Source: Poteriospumella lacustris
Lineage: Eukaryota; Sar; Chrysophyceae; Chromulinales; Dinobryaceae
Length of the DNA: 64,000 nucleotides
NCBI GenBank assembly: GCA_008000375.1
Contig: SMOI01000168.1
Location: 1 to 64,000, forward strand
Direction: 5' to 3'
In this document: positions 35,301 through 48,922 of the stretch, one piece after another
Numbering within the stretch: position 1 is the stretch's first letter
Layout of the letters: the number at the start of each line of letters is the position of its first letter
Program-made: the position numbers and the translations under genes
The notes under the pieces: generated by a model
Told to the model about the DNA's origin: nothing
Database searches by the model: none
Seen by the model: the letters and a program-made list of their open reading frames with translations, nothing else

Positions 35301-37751
35301 GTCGTCTCGTTCGCATCGACGATCTCCTTCGCCGCCGTTGAATCGGGTCCATCCAGCACGGGGATGTTGTTGTCGTGGGCCGCGCCGACGCGCAGGAAGA
35401 CGTCCTCCAGCGACGTGATCGTCACGCCGAACGAGCCCGGCGCGATGCGGAACTTCTCCAGCGACCCTTCCAACGCCGTAAACATCTTCCCGAACCCACG
35501 ACTCGCATGGAAGGGCAACGCGATGATCAGCGGCGGGTACGAGACATTGGTACTGGTCAACAGGGCATTGGGGGTCACGCCGAGGGACTTGACGTTCTTG
35601 AGGAAGGTCTCTTCCTCCTCGGTGATGACGCGCTTCACTTCCACCGCCTCGAGCGCGTTGGCGGTCGCCGGGAACTGCTCCTGCAAGAACGACACCAGTT
35701 GCTTGACGGTGGTTTCGTCGCGGAGAGACAGCGAGCGATCGCGATCGAAGATGACTTGGTAACCAGCACCGAAGGTGCGCTTCAAGAAGGGGGTGGAGCC
35801 GCAGCAGAGCATCTGACCGTGGCTCATGATGCCCACGCGGTCGCCCAGCACATCGGCTTCGTCCATGTAGTGCGTCGTCAGCAACATCGTGCGCCCGTTG
35901 CGCAAGTTGCTCAGCAGATCCCACAGCTCACGACGAGCCAGCGGGTCCATACCGGCGGTCGGCTCGTCCAAGACGATGAACTTCGAGCCACCGCAAATGG
36001 CAATCGCCACCGACAGCTTGCGCTTCTGACCGCCGGACAATTCAGAGCCGGTGTGGTTGCGGCGATGCTGCAGATGGAAAATGGACGTCAAGGCGCTCGC
36101 TTCAGCCTCCGCATCGGCGAAGTTGAAGGTGGGCATCGAAGCGTACGACGCGGCGTTGGTGAAAGGGTCGTGAGGGGCAGCAGGAACGGCGGCCGTGGCG
36201 TCCAAAGACGACGTGTTCGTGGTCAAGGTCGAGCTCTTCAGCAAGGAGAAGAAGATGATGTGCTCGGCGACGGTCAATCGGTCGAAGAGGACGTCGTGCT
36301 GCGGGCAAACGCCCAACGACGAGCGAATCGCGTCCATTTCGTGGCGCATCGAGTGACCGTACACCGTCGCATCGTTGTCCTCGACGCCATCGTCCGACGG
36401 ACCGGTCGTCGACGTTCCGAAGAGGTCGAAATCGGGAGCGATCAGGCCCGTCAACATCGAGATGGTCGTCGTCTTGCCTGCACCGTTGTGGCCCAACAAC
36501 GCGAAGATCTGGTTCGCGTACATCTTCAAGCTCAAGTTGTTCACCACGCGACCGCCCGCTGACGCGTACGACTTACGCAAACGGTTCACCACAACGGTTG
36601 GGTCACCGACAATGTGCTCGTCGACGGCTTCTTCCGGAACTTTGCGAGAATCTTCGGCATGTGCCGCGTTGTGCGTCAGCGACTGGCGAAGACCGTGCTC
36701 GTCCTTCTTCTTGTTCGGGAAGTACGCAGCCAATTGAGCGGGCGTCAACCAGTACGACGGCAAGAGGAGGAAGTAGAACGGCTTGGCAACGCCCAACTTC
36801 GACGGCCACACCTGTGCGACGTACCACGCGAGGAATCCATACAAGAAGGTGTCGGCCACCATGATGCCACAGATCTTCTGCACGCCGATGCCATGGTAAC
36901 TGTCAAGGAACGCCCCCGACCCGATCTAATGCACAATACACAACCTATCAGCCTCAAACAGACTGTGTTTAGACAGACGTGGGGCAGTACCTGCAGCGCA
37001 AGCGGTGGGAATAAGCTGCACACGATCTCCGCGTTGTCTCGGGAAATGGTCAACGTCCCGGCGACGAACACCACGATGTAGATCACGTACATGCCTGCAG
37101 ATCCAGAGCATCACCTCGCGTTAGTGACCACAAACAAAAGGAAGACGGTCTCCGCAGGGGGGGGGACTTACCGAGCATGACCGCCAAGACAGCTTGGCCG
37201 GCAGTTTGCGGCGTGTCGAAGAAGGCGCTGATGAAGAAGCAAAAGGTCACCGAGGACAAACAGAAGCACATAAACAGACCCAGTAAAGTGCCAAAGTTTG
37301 CGTCGTTGAATAAGCCACCGGTAGAGAAAAGGCAGCAAATAAACGACAGGATGAAGCCCACGAAAACGCCGTCGAACAAGAAGTAACTGGTCCAGTACGC
37401 CACATCGGACAGGCCCATCATACGCATCGACTCGTGCAAGCGAGTGGCCTTCTCGTGCATGATTTGCACAACCATACGCTGCATATAAATCCAAAATGCT
37501 AAAGGAACAATGAACGGCTCAGCCCCGTCAGGGAAAAAGAGTCCGCTCAACACCTTGTAGATCAGCAACAGCAGCGAGAAGAAAAGCATCGCCGGGAAAA
37601 TCACTTTGAGAAGCTCCAGCTTGCTCTTCGTGGATTCCTTCCATCTCTTCCAAACCAGCAGCTTGATTTGGAACAAAATCTTTCTGATAACCGCTCCGGT
37701 GGAAGGGGCTCTAGCAGCCCCGCCACTTTTGATATTACCCGATTTCTCCAT
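32368..37751 (-). CDS. ABCA-subfamily full-length ABC transporter with C-terminal membrane extension
   Basis: Four exons (37172..37751, 36991..37094, 32960..36925, 32368..32883) with introns of 77, 65 and 76 nt, all in phase, give 1721 residues. Topology is TMD1-NBD1-TMD2-NBD2. NBD1 has GHNGAGKTTT (about residue 373), LSGGQKRKLSVA and VLDEPTAGMDP. NBD2 has GANGAGKTTT (about 1208), LSGGMKRKLCVA and LLDEPSAGLDP. The ABCA-type spacing and GxxMDP/GLDP D-loops point to lipid or sterol transport at the plasma membrane or endomembranes. The large extracellular loop of TMD1 seen in animal ABCA proteins is reduced. Exon 4 adds 171 residues after NBD2: an acidic linker (EEEDDGEYDDEDDDEED), a Cys-containing stretch, and two hydrophobic helices ending in a CCGCNILCCACC cluster. 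Exon 4 has no upstream ATG of its own and splices cleanly (AE|LNDVPMTL). Confidence 0.9.
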
Positions 37752-38317
37752 GGTTTGACTCCGAACAGAGCAGAAAAAAAGTTTCTAGCTCACAATTCTC
37801 AGCCACGACCAACTGGTGGTCTATCAGGTGTGAACACAATCCCCAAATCGGTATCCTAACACGTTGATTGCTTGGCTGACCAATGCAAAGACGGCGATCC
37901 AATGGGCGCCGGAGTGACCCCACGATGTGACCCCACTATTGTACTAAATCATTCTCTCTATGCCCCTATACTCATACACATAAAATGCATTAGATGTACA
38001 TATGGATCAAGAGATTACTTTTGGCACGGCTATCTGCTAGTCCACGACATCGGTCGGTTCGATGCCGTCCGTTTCAATTTTGCCTTGTCGCTCTGAAACG
38101 TTACAACTGCTCGCCTCTCGTGTTGGGATTGATTCAAGTCAATTCAGTCAGTCGCTGATGTGGATGAAATCGTACGAAGCGCAGCACTTAGGCCTTACAT
38201 TAATTAAAATTGGTGATTATTGTTCGTTGGATGCTCTGAATGCGTGTACAGTCTTTTCCAGGCCTATTCATTGCTCCAAACATTAATTCACAGTTGAGCT
38301 TGACACCACGATAGACC
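37752..38317. promoter_or_regulatory. Divergent promoter region (ABCA gene / giant coiled-coil gene)
   Basis: 566 bp between two divergent ATGs (37751 on minus, 38318 on plus). Moderately AT-rich compared with the flanking coding DNA, with no extended open frame of protein character. It must contain both promoters. Confidence 0.5.
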
Positions 38318-41300
38318 ATGCAGCGAACGCTGGCCACGATTCGAGCTGCGCACCAAGTCAGCTCCAAAAGCAAAGACAAGGATAACAAGAACAAAGATGA
38401 TGCGCAGACGGATGAATTAATAAGATCTCATCGTCCCCCAGGGACTGCCCACACGGAGAAGTCCAGTAAATATTCAAGTGTTGAAGGACTTTCCAGTCCA
38501 TCAACAACAAATGGGGCGAGATCAGACAATCTTGCTGCGATCCAGAAAACAGAAGTCGCAATGCTGCAGGAGCAATTGAAAAACGCCACCTTGCGGATTT
38601 CTCAGACCGTTCGCCAGGTGGACAACATTTCATTGTACGACACGAAGTCGTACTCGGCCTCAGGCGATCGGCCGTCCAATCAAATGCAGTATATTCAAGA
38701 CCAATGCGAGCGCGCGCAATCTGCCATGCCCATTGAGTACTACGCTCGCCAGTTACATTACAAGAAGGTGGCTCGAAACATCATTGAAGTGGACGAACGG
38801 ATCGAATACAACGCGAGGACGTGGAAGCGCACTCTCCGAGACCTTGGCATTGAAGAGTACGATGTCCCTGTGCGTAAAGAGGAAGAAAAGCCTGATTCCA
38901 CCAGCCAACCATCGCAGCCGGAAACAGCAGCACCGGCGACGGGCAACGAAGAAGAAAAAACGACCGCTGCAACGGCACCCGCGAAAGAGAAAGAGACGAA
39001 GACGAAGTACGTCGATGGTTACGACAGCGAAGAACTGGATCGCTTGGGCAAACAAATCGAAGAGTTTATGCTCGTGCGTATGGGAGACGACGAGCAAAGC
39101 AATTTGGAGATGCGCGGTCGGTGCGGCAAGTACTCCGACCGTGCGATGAGCACCATCCGCAAGGCGCTGGGCATGGAACGTGCGAAGATCGACGACGAAA
39201 TGTCGGGTATGACGGAGAACATCCAGCAAAAGGAGTCCTCGCTCAACAACATGCGCGCCCAGACGGAGGCCCTCGAGACGGAAATCAAAGATCTGTCGGC
39301 GACGGAGCTCATCGTCCGCGAGGTCGTCGACAACCGCTTCAAGAGCACCATCAACAACATGAACGATCACATCCTGAAACAGGAGCAGGACAAGTTAGAG
39401 CTGAAAGAAGTCATCGAGAGCTTGGATCTGCAGCGGAAGAAGGTGCTCATCATGTTCGACGAGGTGCGCAGCCGACGGCTGCGGTCCGATCCGTTCATCC
39501 GCAAACGCGCTCAGGACTTGGTCCGCGGCTTGATGCAGAAACTGGACGACAAAGAGACGAAGATTCAAGAAGAACGCGAGTCTGTCGTCCGAGAGAACTT
39601 CCAGACGGTGCTGGACAACCGCGCGACGTACCAGGACTTTGTGCGGAAGATTTCGCTGATGGACGAGGTCTTCGCGTCCACCGTCGACGAGATCGCCGAG
39701 AACATCGCGCGCATCGCCAAAGAAAAAGTCGAATTTACGGGCAAAGCGCGCGTGTTGAAAGTGAAAGACGAAGAAGTGACAGCGAAGCTGCAGCGGATCG
39801 AGTCGGTGATGGCGGAGTACGCGCGTGGCGAGCGTCGTAAGGCTGCGCTTGAGAACAAGAAGCGCACGAAGCGGGGTCAAGACGCCGGTGCCATGTCCAC
39901 CGAGGGCTACATCAACTCGCTCAGCAACAAGTACTTCGGGACCGGCAGCAGCGCCAACAATGGTGATTCGTCCACCGACACGAGCGACACGGAAGACACG
40001 GCGTCGGACAGCAACAGTCGCTTGCACCGCGAGAAGAAGCTGCGGGCGAAGAGAGCCAAACGCCGGCCGAACGATTCCATCTCGGAAGTGCATTCGGACT
40101 CGGATTTGGACTCGCTGGACGATGCGCCGTCTAACGGACTGCAGAACGGCCTCGCCGAGGCGTTGGAAGCCTTGGAGAACGCGAAGCCGCTGTCGGCTGC
40201 GGGCGTCTTGTCCACGAACGCCGATGTGCAACTGACGGATGCGCACGTCGAGAGCGTGCTGGGCGTGGTGACGGAAGAGGAAAAGCGCCAGGAGATGATC
40301 AAGCAGCCGCTCGCGAAGATCATGACCATCGACGAGGCGCTACGATTGAGCCCCGAGTTCGCGCGGCTCATCACCCCGCCGGCGCCGGTCAACTCGCTGT
40401 CGGAGAAGTTGGCGATGAAGTCGCCCACTGGCAAAGGCAGCGCGTCGTCGGCCGCTCCGTTCTCGTCGAGCGCCGCTCCGCTGATGTCAATCGTGCGGTT
40501 TACGCCGGTGAGCCTCCGCGAGTTGGACACCGACGTGGGCCACAGCGAAGTCGAAGACGAAGCCGAGTCGCCTGCGTCTCCTTCGAAGCAGTCGGGTCAA
40601 GCGTCGCCGAGATCGTCAACGGCGAGGAAGACAGGCAAAGGCGCGAAGAACATGCACTCCGTGTCCAGCACGCTGTGCACGGCCTGCTACATCAAGCTGC
40701 ACCAAGATTTCGTCAAGAAGGGCCCGACGAACAACTACGCGCGCATCGGCGGACCGCGGCTGTCCGTGCTGAAGCAGCAATCCATCGCCTGGGAGAAGAC
40801 GGCCACCACCAAACGCGACAAAATGGGCGTGACCATTGGCGAGAGCAGCTTCCAATTCAACGTCGACGAGGGCATCAAAGTCGTCATCGAGTCGCTCGAG
40901 CGGCTGCGGGACAAAGACCTCATCGAGGCGACCGTTGCCTCCAAAATCCGCGAGCTGCTTGTCGAGGTGACGGCGATGCTTCAGCTGCAGAAGCTCACGG
41001 AGGAGAACGCGTCGATTCAGTATCGACTGCACAAGATCTGCGTCGCACTGATCAAGGCCGTGTTCGCGCACGCGCCGAAGACGCTGCTGGTGCAGAACAC
41101 GCGGTCGCTGTTTGCCGAGGCCATCGCCTTTCTCATGGGCCTGTTGGGCGTCATTTTCAACGTGACGCTGAGCTTCTGGGTGCCAGCGGTGAAGCCGTCG
41201 CTGTCGGGCATCCACAGCGCCTGGGTGGACCAGGTGACGCGCGACCTCGTCGACACGCTCATGTCGCACGGCATTCAAGACAAGAAGCGCCGCATGCACC

Positions 41301-44300
41301 AGCAGGCCAAGCAGTCGTCGCAGTCGTCGTCGTCTCCGCGGCGATTCAGTCGGAAAATGAGCGGTGTCACCGCCGCGTCGCTCACCCGCCGACCGACGCG
41401 CGTCATGGAGCATCTGGAGACACACTTCGACGAGGAGGTCGACGAGCACCAAGAGATGGCCGACCCGACGCTGCTGCTGGCCTCTACCATCGGCGTGCTG
41501 CAGCGGTCGTTCTCCACGGGCCAACCGGACGGCGTCATCGCGCCGACACTGAACATCGTCGTGTCCGAGATGGACAGCCTCATCCCCGACATGCTCTTCC
41601 GCGAGCAGTTCGCCAAGGACGGCGCCGCCGATGCCAACGGCGACAACGCGACCAACGCCGAGGTCACCCGCCCTGGCAGCAGCGCCGGTGCGAAGAAAGC
41701 GTCGTCCGAGCCACGCGACGACCAGCAACACGAGCACCTCACCGAGCGCACGTACGACCTCGTGCACCGCAACGGCCTCGGCATCCTGAGCGTCTTCCTC
41801 GTGGCCGTCTTCCACCAGACCGACCTCTCCGGCGACGAGGTCATGCGCATGATCGAACAGGTGAAACGCGAAGGCGCCGAGATCGGCACGGTGAAGTCGT
41901 CGTTCTCCGTCGCGAAGCCCGTCGTGAACATCGACAAGTTCGACGACTTCATCGCCGAGCTGTGCTTCCCGCAGGTGCTGCCGGGGCTGCTGACGCTCGA
42001 ACTGATGAAGCGCGTCATCGAGCAGGACATCTCCCGCCGCATCTTCCTGCAGAAGATCATCAACCGCGACAAGCACGTCGTCGACCTGCAGTTCCTCAAC
42101 GTCAGCATGCCCGTCACCGCCGAGTTCCACATGCACGGCCTGCAGCGGGAGCTCGTCAAGAGCCAGGGACAGAAGCCGTCGACAGGCAGCGGTGGTGAGG
42201 CCGCGGGGGGCGTCGTGGTGGGCAGCCCCGGGGCGCAGCAGCGCCGCTACATGGAACGGCCCCGCGGATCGCTCGCGGAGCGACCCAAAGTCGAATACGC
42301 CGATGCATCGGAAGCCGCAGCGAACCCGCACCACCTGCAGCACCCCGCCGCCTTCGAAGAGGTGAAATCGACGCGGGAGTCGCTGCTGGAGGTGCAGAAG
42401 AAGTCGCTGCTCCCGGCGCTGTTCAAGCGGCGCGAGAGCATGGCGGCGGGCGCGTCGCTCATGGACGCCTTCGACGGGATGCTCAGCAAGAAGGGCTCCA
42501 TCGCTGCGGCGTCGTCCGGCCGCCGCACGCCGGAGCGCCTGCGCAGTGTGCTCATCTACGACCCCAACGAGCCGGTGGAGAGTCCCGGCCGACGGGGGTC
42601 GGTGGCGGCGGCGGGCGGCTCCTCCATCGTCGGCGGTGCACCGGTGGGCGGGGCGCTGCGAGGTGGCGGGCCAAAGAAGAACCCCGTGCTCGACGCGCTG
42701 GCGCTCGTGCGGCGCCAGAACGACGCGGGCGCCTGGGACCCCGTCATTCCCGAAGTGGTCATCCCGGGCCTCGAGTACCGCCAGGAGCACTCGCCGGCCT
42801 CCGGCCACGCGCGGCCGGCGCCCAACCACATCCAGAACATCCACGACCAGTGGATCGCCGAGAAGGAGACCTACATTCTCCACCTCTGCCAGCAGATCAA
42901 CCACGCCATCCGCGTGCCGTACATGATGAACCAACATCACCGCAACAGCGGCGGCGGCGGCGGCGGCGGGGGCCACGGCAGCGACAGCGACGAGGCGCTC
43001 GGGCCGCCGGATGGCGACGAGTCGCCGAAGGTGCTGCCGCTGCCCGACCCGCTCGTGCAGAAGATCCTCTCGTACGTCGAGAACCTGCGCAAGATCGTGC
43101 GCGCGCGGCGGCCGGACGGCTACCAGGTGATCAAGTCGTACGAACAGTCCTTCAAGCAGTGCCTCATCGACCTGCGCATGGCGCAGAAGAAGATTCTGTC
43201 GATCGTCAACGCGCTGACCTTCCCGATGAAGCGGCGCCTGATGTGGCTGCAGGAGAAGCTCGAGCAGGTGCTGAAAGAGAACGTGGAGATCGCGAAGACG
43301 ATCGAGGAGCAGAAGTCGCGCACGGTGCACACGAAGCGCGACGTGGACGACATCGCCAAGAGTCTGCAGATGATCGTGCAGGAGAAGACGACGCCGGGCT
43401 TCAACCAGTCGATCAACCTCCTGCGCCACTCGCTGGAGGTGCAGCGGATGATTCTCGACTACGCGAACGAAGAGTTCCTCACGAAGATCGCGCGGCTGAA
43501 GGAGCGCGAGGCGACCTTCGAACACATCCTCGCGGGGATGCAGAAGGAGTTCGAGCGCCTCGTCGGGCTCGGCCAGGGCCTGCGGCACGCGCGACAGACG
43601 CTGCTGTTGACGCCGCGGTTCGGTGTGTCTGGGGCGCATCAGGACGCCGCCGGCTTTCCCGAGGAGGTGAACATGGAGACGCTGGACCAGACGCTCAAGG
43701 CGCAGCTCGAAGAGGAGAACCGCGTGCGGCGAGAGGCGCTCGCAGCGATGATCTCGGTGGACACGACGATCGCCGACCTCATCGACCCGTACTTCGGCTC
43801 CAGCGGAATGCTCGTTGGCACCTCGTCGCCGGCGAGCAAGCGCACCTCGAAGAGCGCGCAGAAGAAGCACAGCCGCGGCGCGGGCAGCGGCAGTCGCGGC
43901 CCCGCCGCCGGGCCGCACGGGCGACTGTCCGAGGACTCGTCGCTGCAGGAGGCGTCCGAGATTTCGCTGTCGTCGCTGAAGCCACCGGCGCTGCAGGCGC
44001 GCGCGAAGCACTCGTCGCCGTTCCATGGCGTCCGCGGCGCGGAGTCGTCGGGCTTCATGCACTTCACGAAGCGGTGGGAGGGCCTGATGAGCTCGTCGCG
44101 GAAGATGGCGATGGCCAAGGCGCTGCAGAATCTGCAGCAGCAGGAGCAGCGCCAGTTCGCCGGCCAGCAGGCGAAGGCGCCGAAGCTCTTCGGCTTCGGC
44201 AAGCGCATCGACGAGGGCCTCAACGCCATCGAGCAGCGCCGCGAGGAGGCCAGGCGGCGGATGGAGGAGAAGCGGCAGGAGGCCGAGGCGCAGAGCGAGC

Positions 44301-47300
44301 GCAATCGCGCGTTCGGCCTCGTCGGCAGCCGCGGCAAGACCTTCGACGAGATCCTCACCGACCACCGCCGAGAGACCTTCACGCGCGGCGCGCTGCTGCC
44401 CATCAGCGAGCACGACGCCGCGGTGTTCTACCCGGACGTCGTCATGCACAGCCGCTTGCACTCCGCACACGGCGGCTTCCAGCCGCAGCCGGGGCAGCCG
44501 GGGCACCCGCAGGCGCCGCTGCCGCAGTACCACAACGACGCGGTGCTGCCCAACAACTTCTTCGGCCGGCAGCACGTCGTCGTCACGCCCAGCGGCACCA
44601 CCACCACGATTCCGGCCTTCGTGCCCACGCCGCTCAACCGCTCTGCCGTCACGTCCGCCGCTGCGGCCGCCGTGACGCCCGAGACGCCCGTCGTCGGCAT
44701 CCCGCCCGAGCCGCTCACCGCCGAGCGCGAGAAGACGCTGGCGGAGGAGATCCGCCAGCTCGAGACGAGCTACCGCGAAGCGGCGAAGGAGAAAGAGCCA
44801 CCGGCCGCACCGTCGCGCGCGCAGCCGTGGCAGAAGGGCGTCCTGACGATGAACCTCGCGGGCAACCCCGTCAAGGTCGCCGTGCCGCAGAGCCGCACCA
44901 CCCAGCGCGAGTTCCTTCGCTCGTGGAAACACGAGCCGTTTCAGGTTCGGTACGACACGGACGGCGCGCGGGCCACCGAGCTGACGCCGGCGAACATTCG
45001 CAAGCTGCTGCAGCTGCAGGAGAAGCTCCTGCAGCAGAACACGGACCGCGGGGGCCACAGCGACGCCACCGTCACTGCCACCACCAGCGGCTCCAGCGGC
45101 GCGACGGTGCCGACGCCGGCGGACGACGACGACGTCCGAGCGGCGGCGGCGTTGGCGGGACTCGCGGCAGGCGACAGCCCCAGCGCCACCGCGAAAACCG
45201 CCACGAGACCTTCGTCCGCCGCCGTCGACGCTGAAGCGGCGCAGGCCACCGCCGCAGAACTCCTCGGGGCGGCGGCGGCGGCTCCAGCCTCGACGCCCAC
45301 GACGACGACGGCCACCGCGGTCGTGTCGCTGCCGCGCCTCACGTCGACGGCCGCCGCGCCGTCGGCACCGGCCGTCGCCGTCGTCATCAAATCGACGAAG
45401 CCTGCCGCCAGCGCCGGGACGGAGACGGTGACGGAGGCGATTCTGATGCCGACGACCGACGACCTCGTCCCGCCGCTCGCCGCGTCGCCTCCGCCGCCGC
45501 AGCGCAGCGGCAAGACGCTGCTCGATCTGCTGCAGCCGGCCTTCCCCACGACGCTGGCGCCGCTGCCGGGGCAGGAGACGATCGCGATGGGCGGGCGCCG
45601 CCAGCGTCGCCAGCAGCGGCTCAAGGAGAAGCGCCACCAGCTCGCCACCAGCGCCGAGGAGGCGCAGAAGCAGCGGCTGCGCGCCCGCGCCGAGCGCATC
45701 GCCCGGCGACGGGCGCAGCGCCTGCAGGCGCGCAACCGCCACGCGCTGGGCATCGTCGCGGAGGAAGACGAAAACGACGACGCCGACGACGACGGAGACG
45801 GAGACGGAGACGCCGCCGAGGGCGCGCCGCAGACGTCGCCGAAGAGCGACGCCGCCCGCAAACGCAGCGCGAAGAGCGACGCTCCGCTGCGCTTCGACGA
45901 CGAAAGCGACGGCGACGAGGACGACGCGGACGGCGACGCCTTCGACGAGGACGAGGACGTCGACGGGGACGACGACGTGGACGACGACGGCGACGCGCAG
46001 GGCGACGACGACGCTGTCGACGGCGACGCGGCGGAGGCCGCCGAGCGCGGCGCGTCGCCGAGCGGCGCCCGACGAGGCAGCGGCGCACGCAAACGGCCGC
46101 GATCGCGCGCGTCGTCGAGCGACACGGCGCCGCGGTCGGCGTCGCCGCAGACGTCGCGGCCGTCGTCGCGCGCGCAGTCGACCGGCAGCCGCGACGGCAG
46201 CGCGCCGCGCCTGTCGCGACGCGTCACCAGTCGCGAGGGCAGCGCCGCGGGCCGGCGGCGGCGGCTGCACTCGCGCTACAACCGCGACCACGTCCACGCC
46301 GCGGCCGACGCCCACCGCGCGCACCGCGCGCGCGGCGACGGCCTCAGCGGCAGCAGCGACAGCGACGGCAGCGCCGAGCGCACCGACGACGACGACGACG
46401 ACGACACCGTCGCCTCGTCGCTGGAGAACACGCGCGAGTACGTCGAGCTGCGCACGTTCCTGCACGAGCGCATCCACAAGAACATCCGCGCGCTCATCGC
46501 CGCGACGCAGGCGCAGTACCAAGCCGCGAAGAAGCAGCAGCAGCGCCAGCGACGCACGTTCGCCGCCGCGGCGATGGCGGCGGCCGCGGGGCCGACGGTC
46601 GTCGAGCGCAACGGCGCGTCCTTCGTCGTGGCGGCGCCCGGAGCGACAATGTCGACGGCGGCGGCGGTGGCGCCGGGCGCTGCGCCGCCGCTGGTCGCGA
46701 CGCGCGCGCGGTCGCGGACGCAGCACCACCAGGCGCTGCAGCAGCAGCTCGTCGCGCACCAGCAGCAGCACCACTTCCACGTCCTCGACGCCGACGCGTC
46801 GCAGGCGTCGCCGACCGCTGCGCCGCCGTCCAACGCCGCCAACGCCGCCGCCGGTGCGACGCTCGCGTTCCACAGCGACTCGCTGCCGCAGCGGCCGCGC
46901 GCGCTGACGAAGCGCATGACGCTGCTGGCGCCGCCCGGCGGACTGCCGGCCGCCGGCGCGCCGCACCGCCACCGCAAACTGGCGGCGGCGGGCGACAGCC
47001 GCACGAGCGTCCACAGCAGCGGCGGCAGCAGTCGCCGCCACCAGCGCAACGCCCTCGGCGACCAGTCGCAGCTGCTGGCGCGGCACCGCGCGCGTCACCG
47101 TCGCCGGGGCGGCGCCGGCGCCGACAGCGGCGACAGCGACGACGACGACGCGTGGAAGGCGAAGGTGTTTTCGTTTCTCTTCGGCCGCGACGCGGCGCAG
47201 ATCGGCGACGTGCGCGACATCGACCTGTTCTACATCCCCGAGGAGGAGACCTTCGTGGGCCACTCGTTCCGCTTCACCGACGAGGAGCTCGAGCAGAAGA

Positions 47301-48859
47301 AGCGCGACGGAACGCTCGCGGCGATCCTCGCGAATCCGCTGTACAACGAGGACCTCGTCGACCGCGCGCACGACGAGGGCGACCTCGACGCGTATCTGCA
47401 GCTGCTCAACGCGAAGCGCGACGAGGACTGGCAGCGCCTCGTCGACGAGGACGAGATGGAGCGCCAGCTCGGCCGCAAGATCAACGCCCACGTCGGCGCC
47501 AAGGTCGCGCCGGGCGGTGGCCGCAGCTCCTTCGTCGGTGGCCTGTCGCCCAGCAGCCAGCAGCAGCAGCAGCAGACGGCCGCCAACGCCGCCAACGCCG
47601 CCAACGCCGCCAACGCCGCCAGTCTGCAGGCCTATTCGAACCTGCTCAGCGCGTCGGGCGCCGGCAAAATGACCGTCACCGCCGCGCTCAACGCCGCGAA
47701 GCAGCAGCACCTGCTCACCTCGTCGCCGTCGCAACGCGGCGCCGCGTGGGCCGCGGCCACCGGCGACAGCAGCGTCGGCGACGCGGCCGGCGCCGACGAC
47801 GCGACGACCGACGCCGCAGCGGCCGCGGCGGCGCCGCGCGATGCCGCGTGGCTCGCGCAGTTCCGCGCCGCGGCGGCGCAGCCTCCGAGCGCCGAGGGCA
47901 CCGAGAGCACCGCCGCGAGCGCCGACGACGCGAGCGCCAGCGGCAGCGAAATGGCGCAGCTGCGGCGGCAGATGCAGGCGGCCGGGTCGCTGCTGCGCGA
48001 GGACGCCGCCGGCCGCGACGCGAGCGACGCGGCGTTGGCACTGAACACGGCGAAGCTGTCGTCGATGCTGGCGCAGCAGCGCGTGGCCGCCCTCGACGAG
48101 AGCGTCGGGCTGCACGTGCAGCAGCAGCAGCCGTCGCGGCTGCCGCGGCCCACGGCCGGCGCCATGTCGATGAGCATGTTCCACCAGCAGCGCTACGTCG
48201 ACGACGAGGCCGCGCCGCTGACGGTGACCACCGCGAAGGACGGCACCGCGTCGCTCGCCATCGCCGACCCCGCCGCCACGCGCGCGCGGCGATGCTCGGC
48301 CCCGCGACCCGCTCGACGACGCGTCCGACGGTGCCGTTCCGCCCGACGCTGCGGCCGTGCCGCCGCCCGCCGCCACCGACGGCTCCGCGTCAGCGACGAC
48401 GACGGCGCCGACGTCGACGGCGGCGTCGGCGTCGACGTCGTCCAGCGGCGGCCCGGCGATGCTTCCGTCGCGCGCGGCGCGCTTCACGATGATGGAGCAG
48501 CTGAAGGACAAGCTGCACGAGTCGTTCGCCGGCCTCGACGCCGTCGCGTCGCCGGCGCCGTCGCAGCCACGACGCCCGCGACGCCCGGCGGCCGGAAGCG
48601 ACCCGTCGGCGCCGCCGCCGCGGCCAACGCGACGGCGGCGGAAGCAGCGGCGACCGGGCGCGGCTACGCGCTCGGCTTCGTCCCGACGCCGCCGTCCTCC
48701 GCCGCGCCGCCGCCCAGCGACGCTGCCGCCGAGCCGCCCGTCTACAGCCACGTCAACGTCAACGTCAGCGGCAGCGGCAGCGGCAGCGGCAGCGCCAGCA
48801 GCAGCCGCCCGACGTCGTCCGCCGCGCCCGCCTCGCCGCGCACGGCGCTGTCCCAGCGG

Positions 48860-48891
<32 letters not shown>

Positions 48892-48922
48892 CAACATTTC
48901 CTTCGCCCCGCTGCCCACGTGA
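38318..48922 (+). CDS. Giant coiled-coil and low-complexity protein, family not recognised
   Basis: One ORF of about 3534 codons from a good ATG. Residues about 80-560 are strongly helical and charged, with long coiled-coil stretches. A globular-looking region near 785-960 contains TLCTACYIKLH (a CxxC pair) and a hydrophobic segment, AFLMGLLGVIFNVTLSFW. A second coiled coil spans about 1540-1760. Beyond about 2150 the protein becomes Ala/Asp/Ser/Arg/Gln-rich, interrupted by short ordered islands such as FLFGRDAAQIGDVRDIDLFYIPEEETF (about 2950). A polyGln run lies close to the C-terminus. The architecture suggests a cytoskeletal or ciliary scaffold, but no family motif proves it. The reading frame is disturbed near 48.28-48.58 kb, so the last 210 residues are partly mistranslated in a naive translation. 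Confidence 0.8.
48278..48575 (+). other. Pair of compensating frame changes in the giant coiled-coil gene
   Basis: Between a CG-dinucleotide run (about 48278-48290) and about 48575, the main frame turns into Arg-rich nonsense. The frame whose codons start at multiples of three instead reads plausible protein (DDASDGAVPPDAAA, then FTMMEQLKDKLHESFAGL). After that the original frame resumes sensibly (TTPATPGG, YALGFVPTPP). One extra base near 48285 and one missing base at 48545-48575 would explain it. No intron is needed. Errors in very GC-rich sequence next to a gap are the likely cause. Confidence 0.7.
48863..48890 (+). repeat. CAG run encoding polyglutamine
   Basis: Nine consecutive CAG codons close to the C-terminus of the giant coiled-coil protein, followed within ten codons by the stop at 48920-48922. 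Confidence 0.9.
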
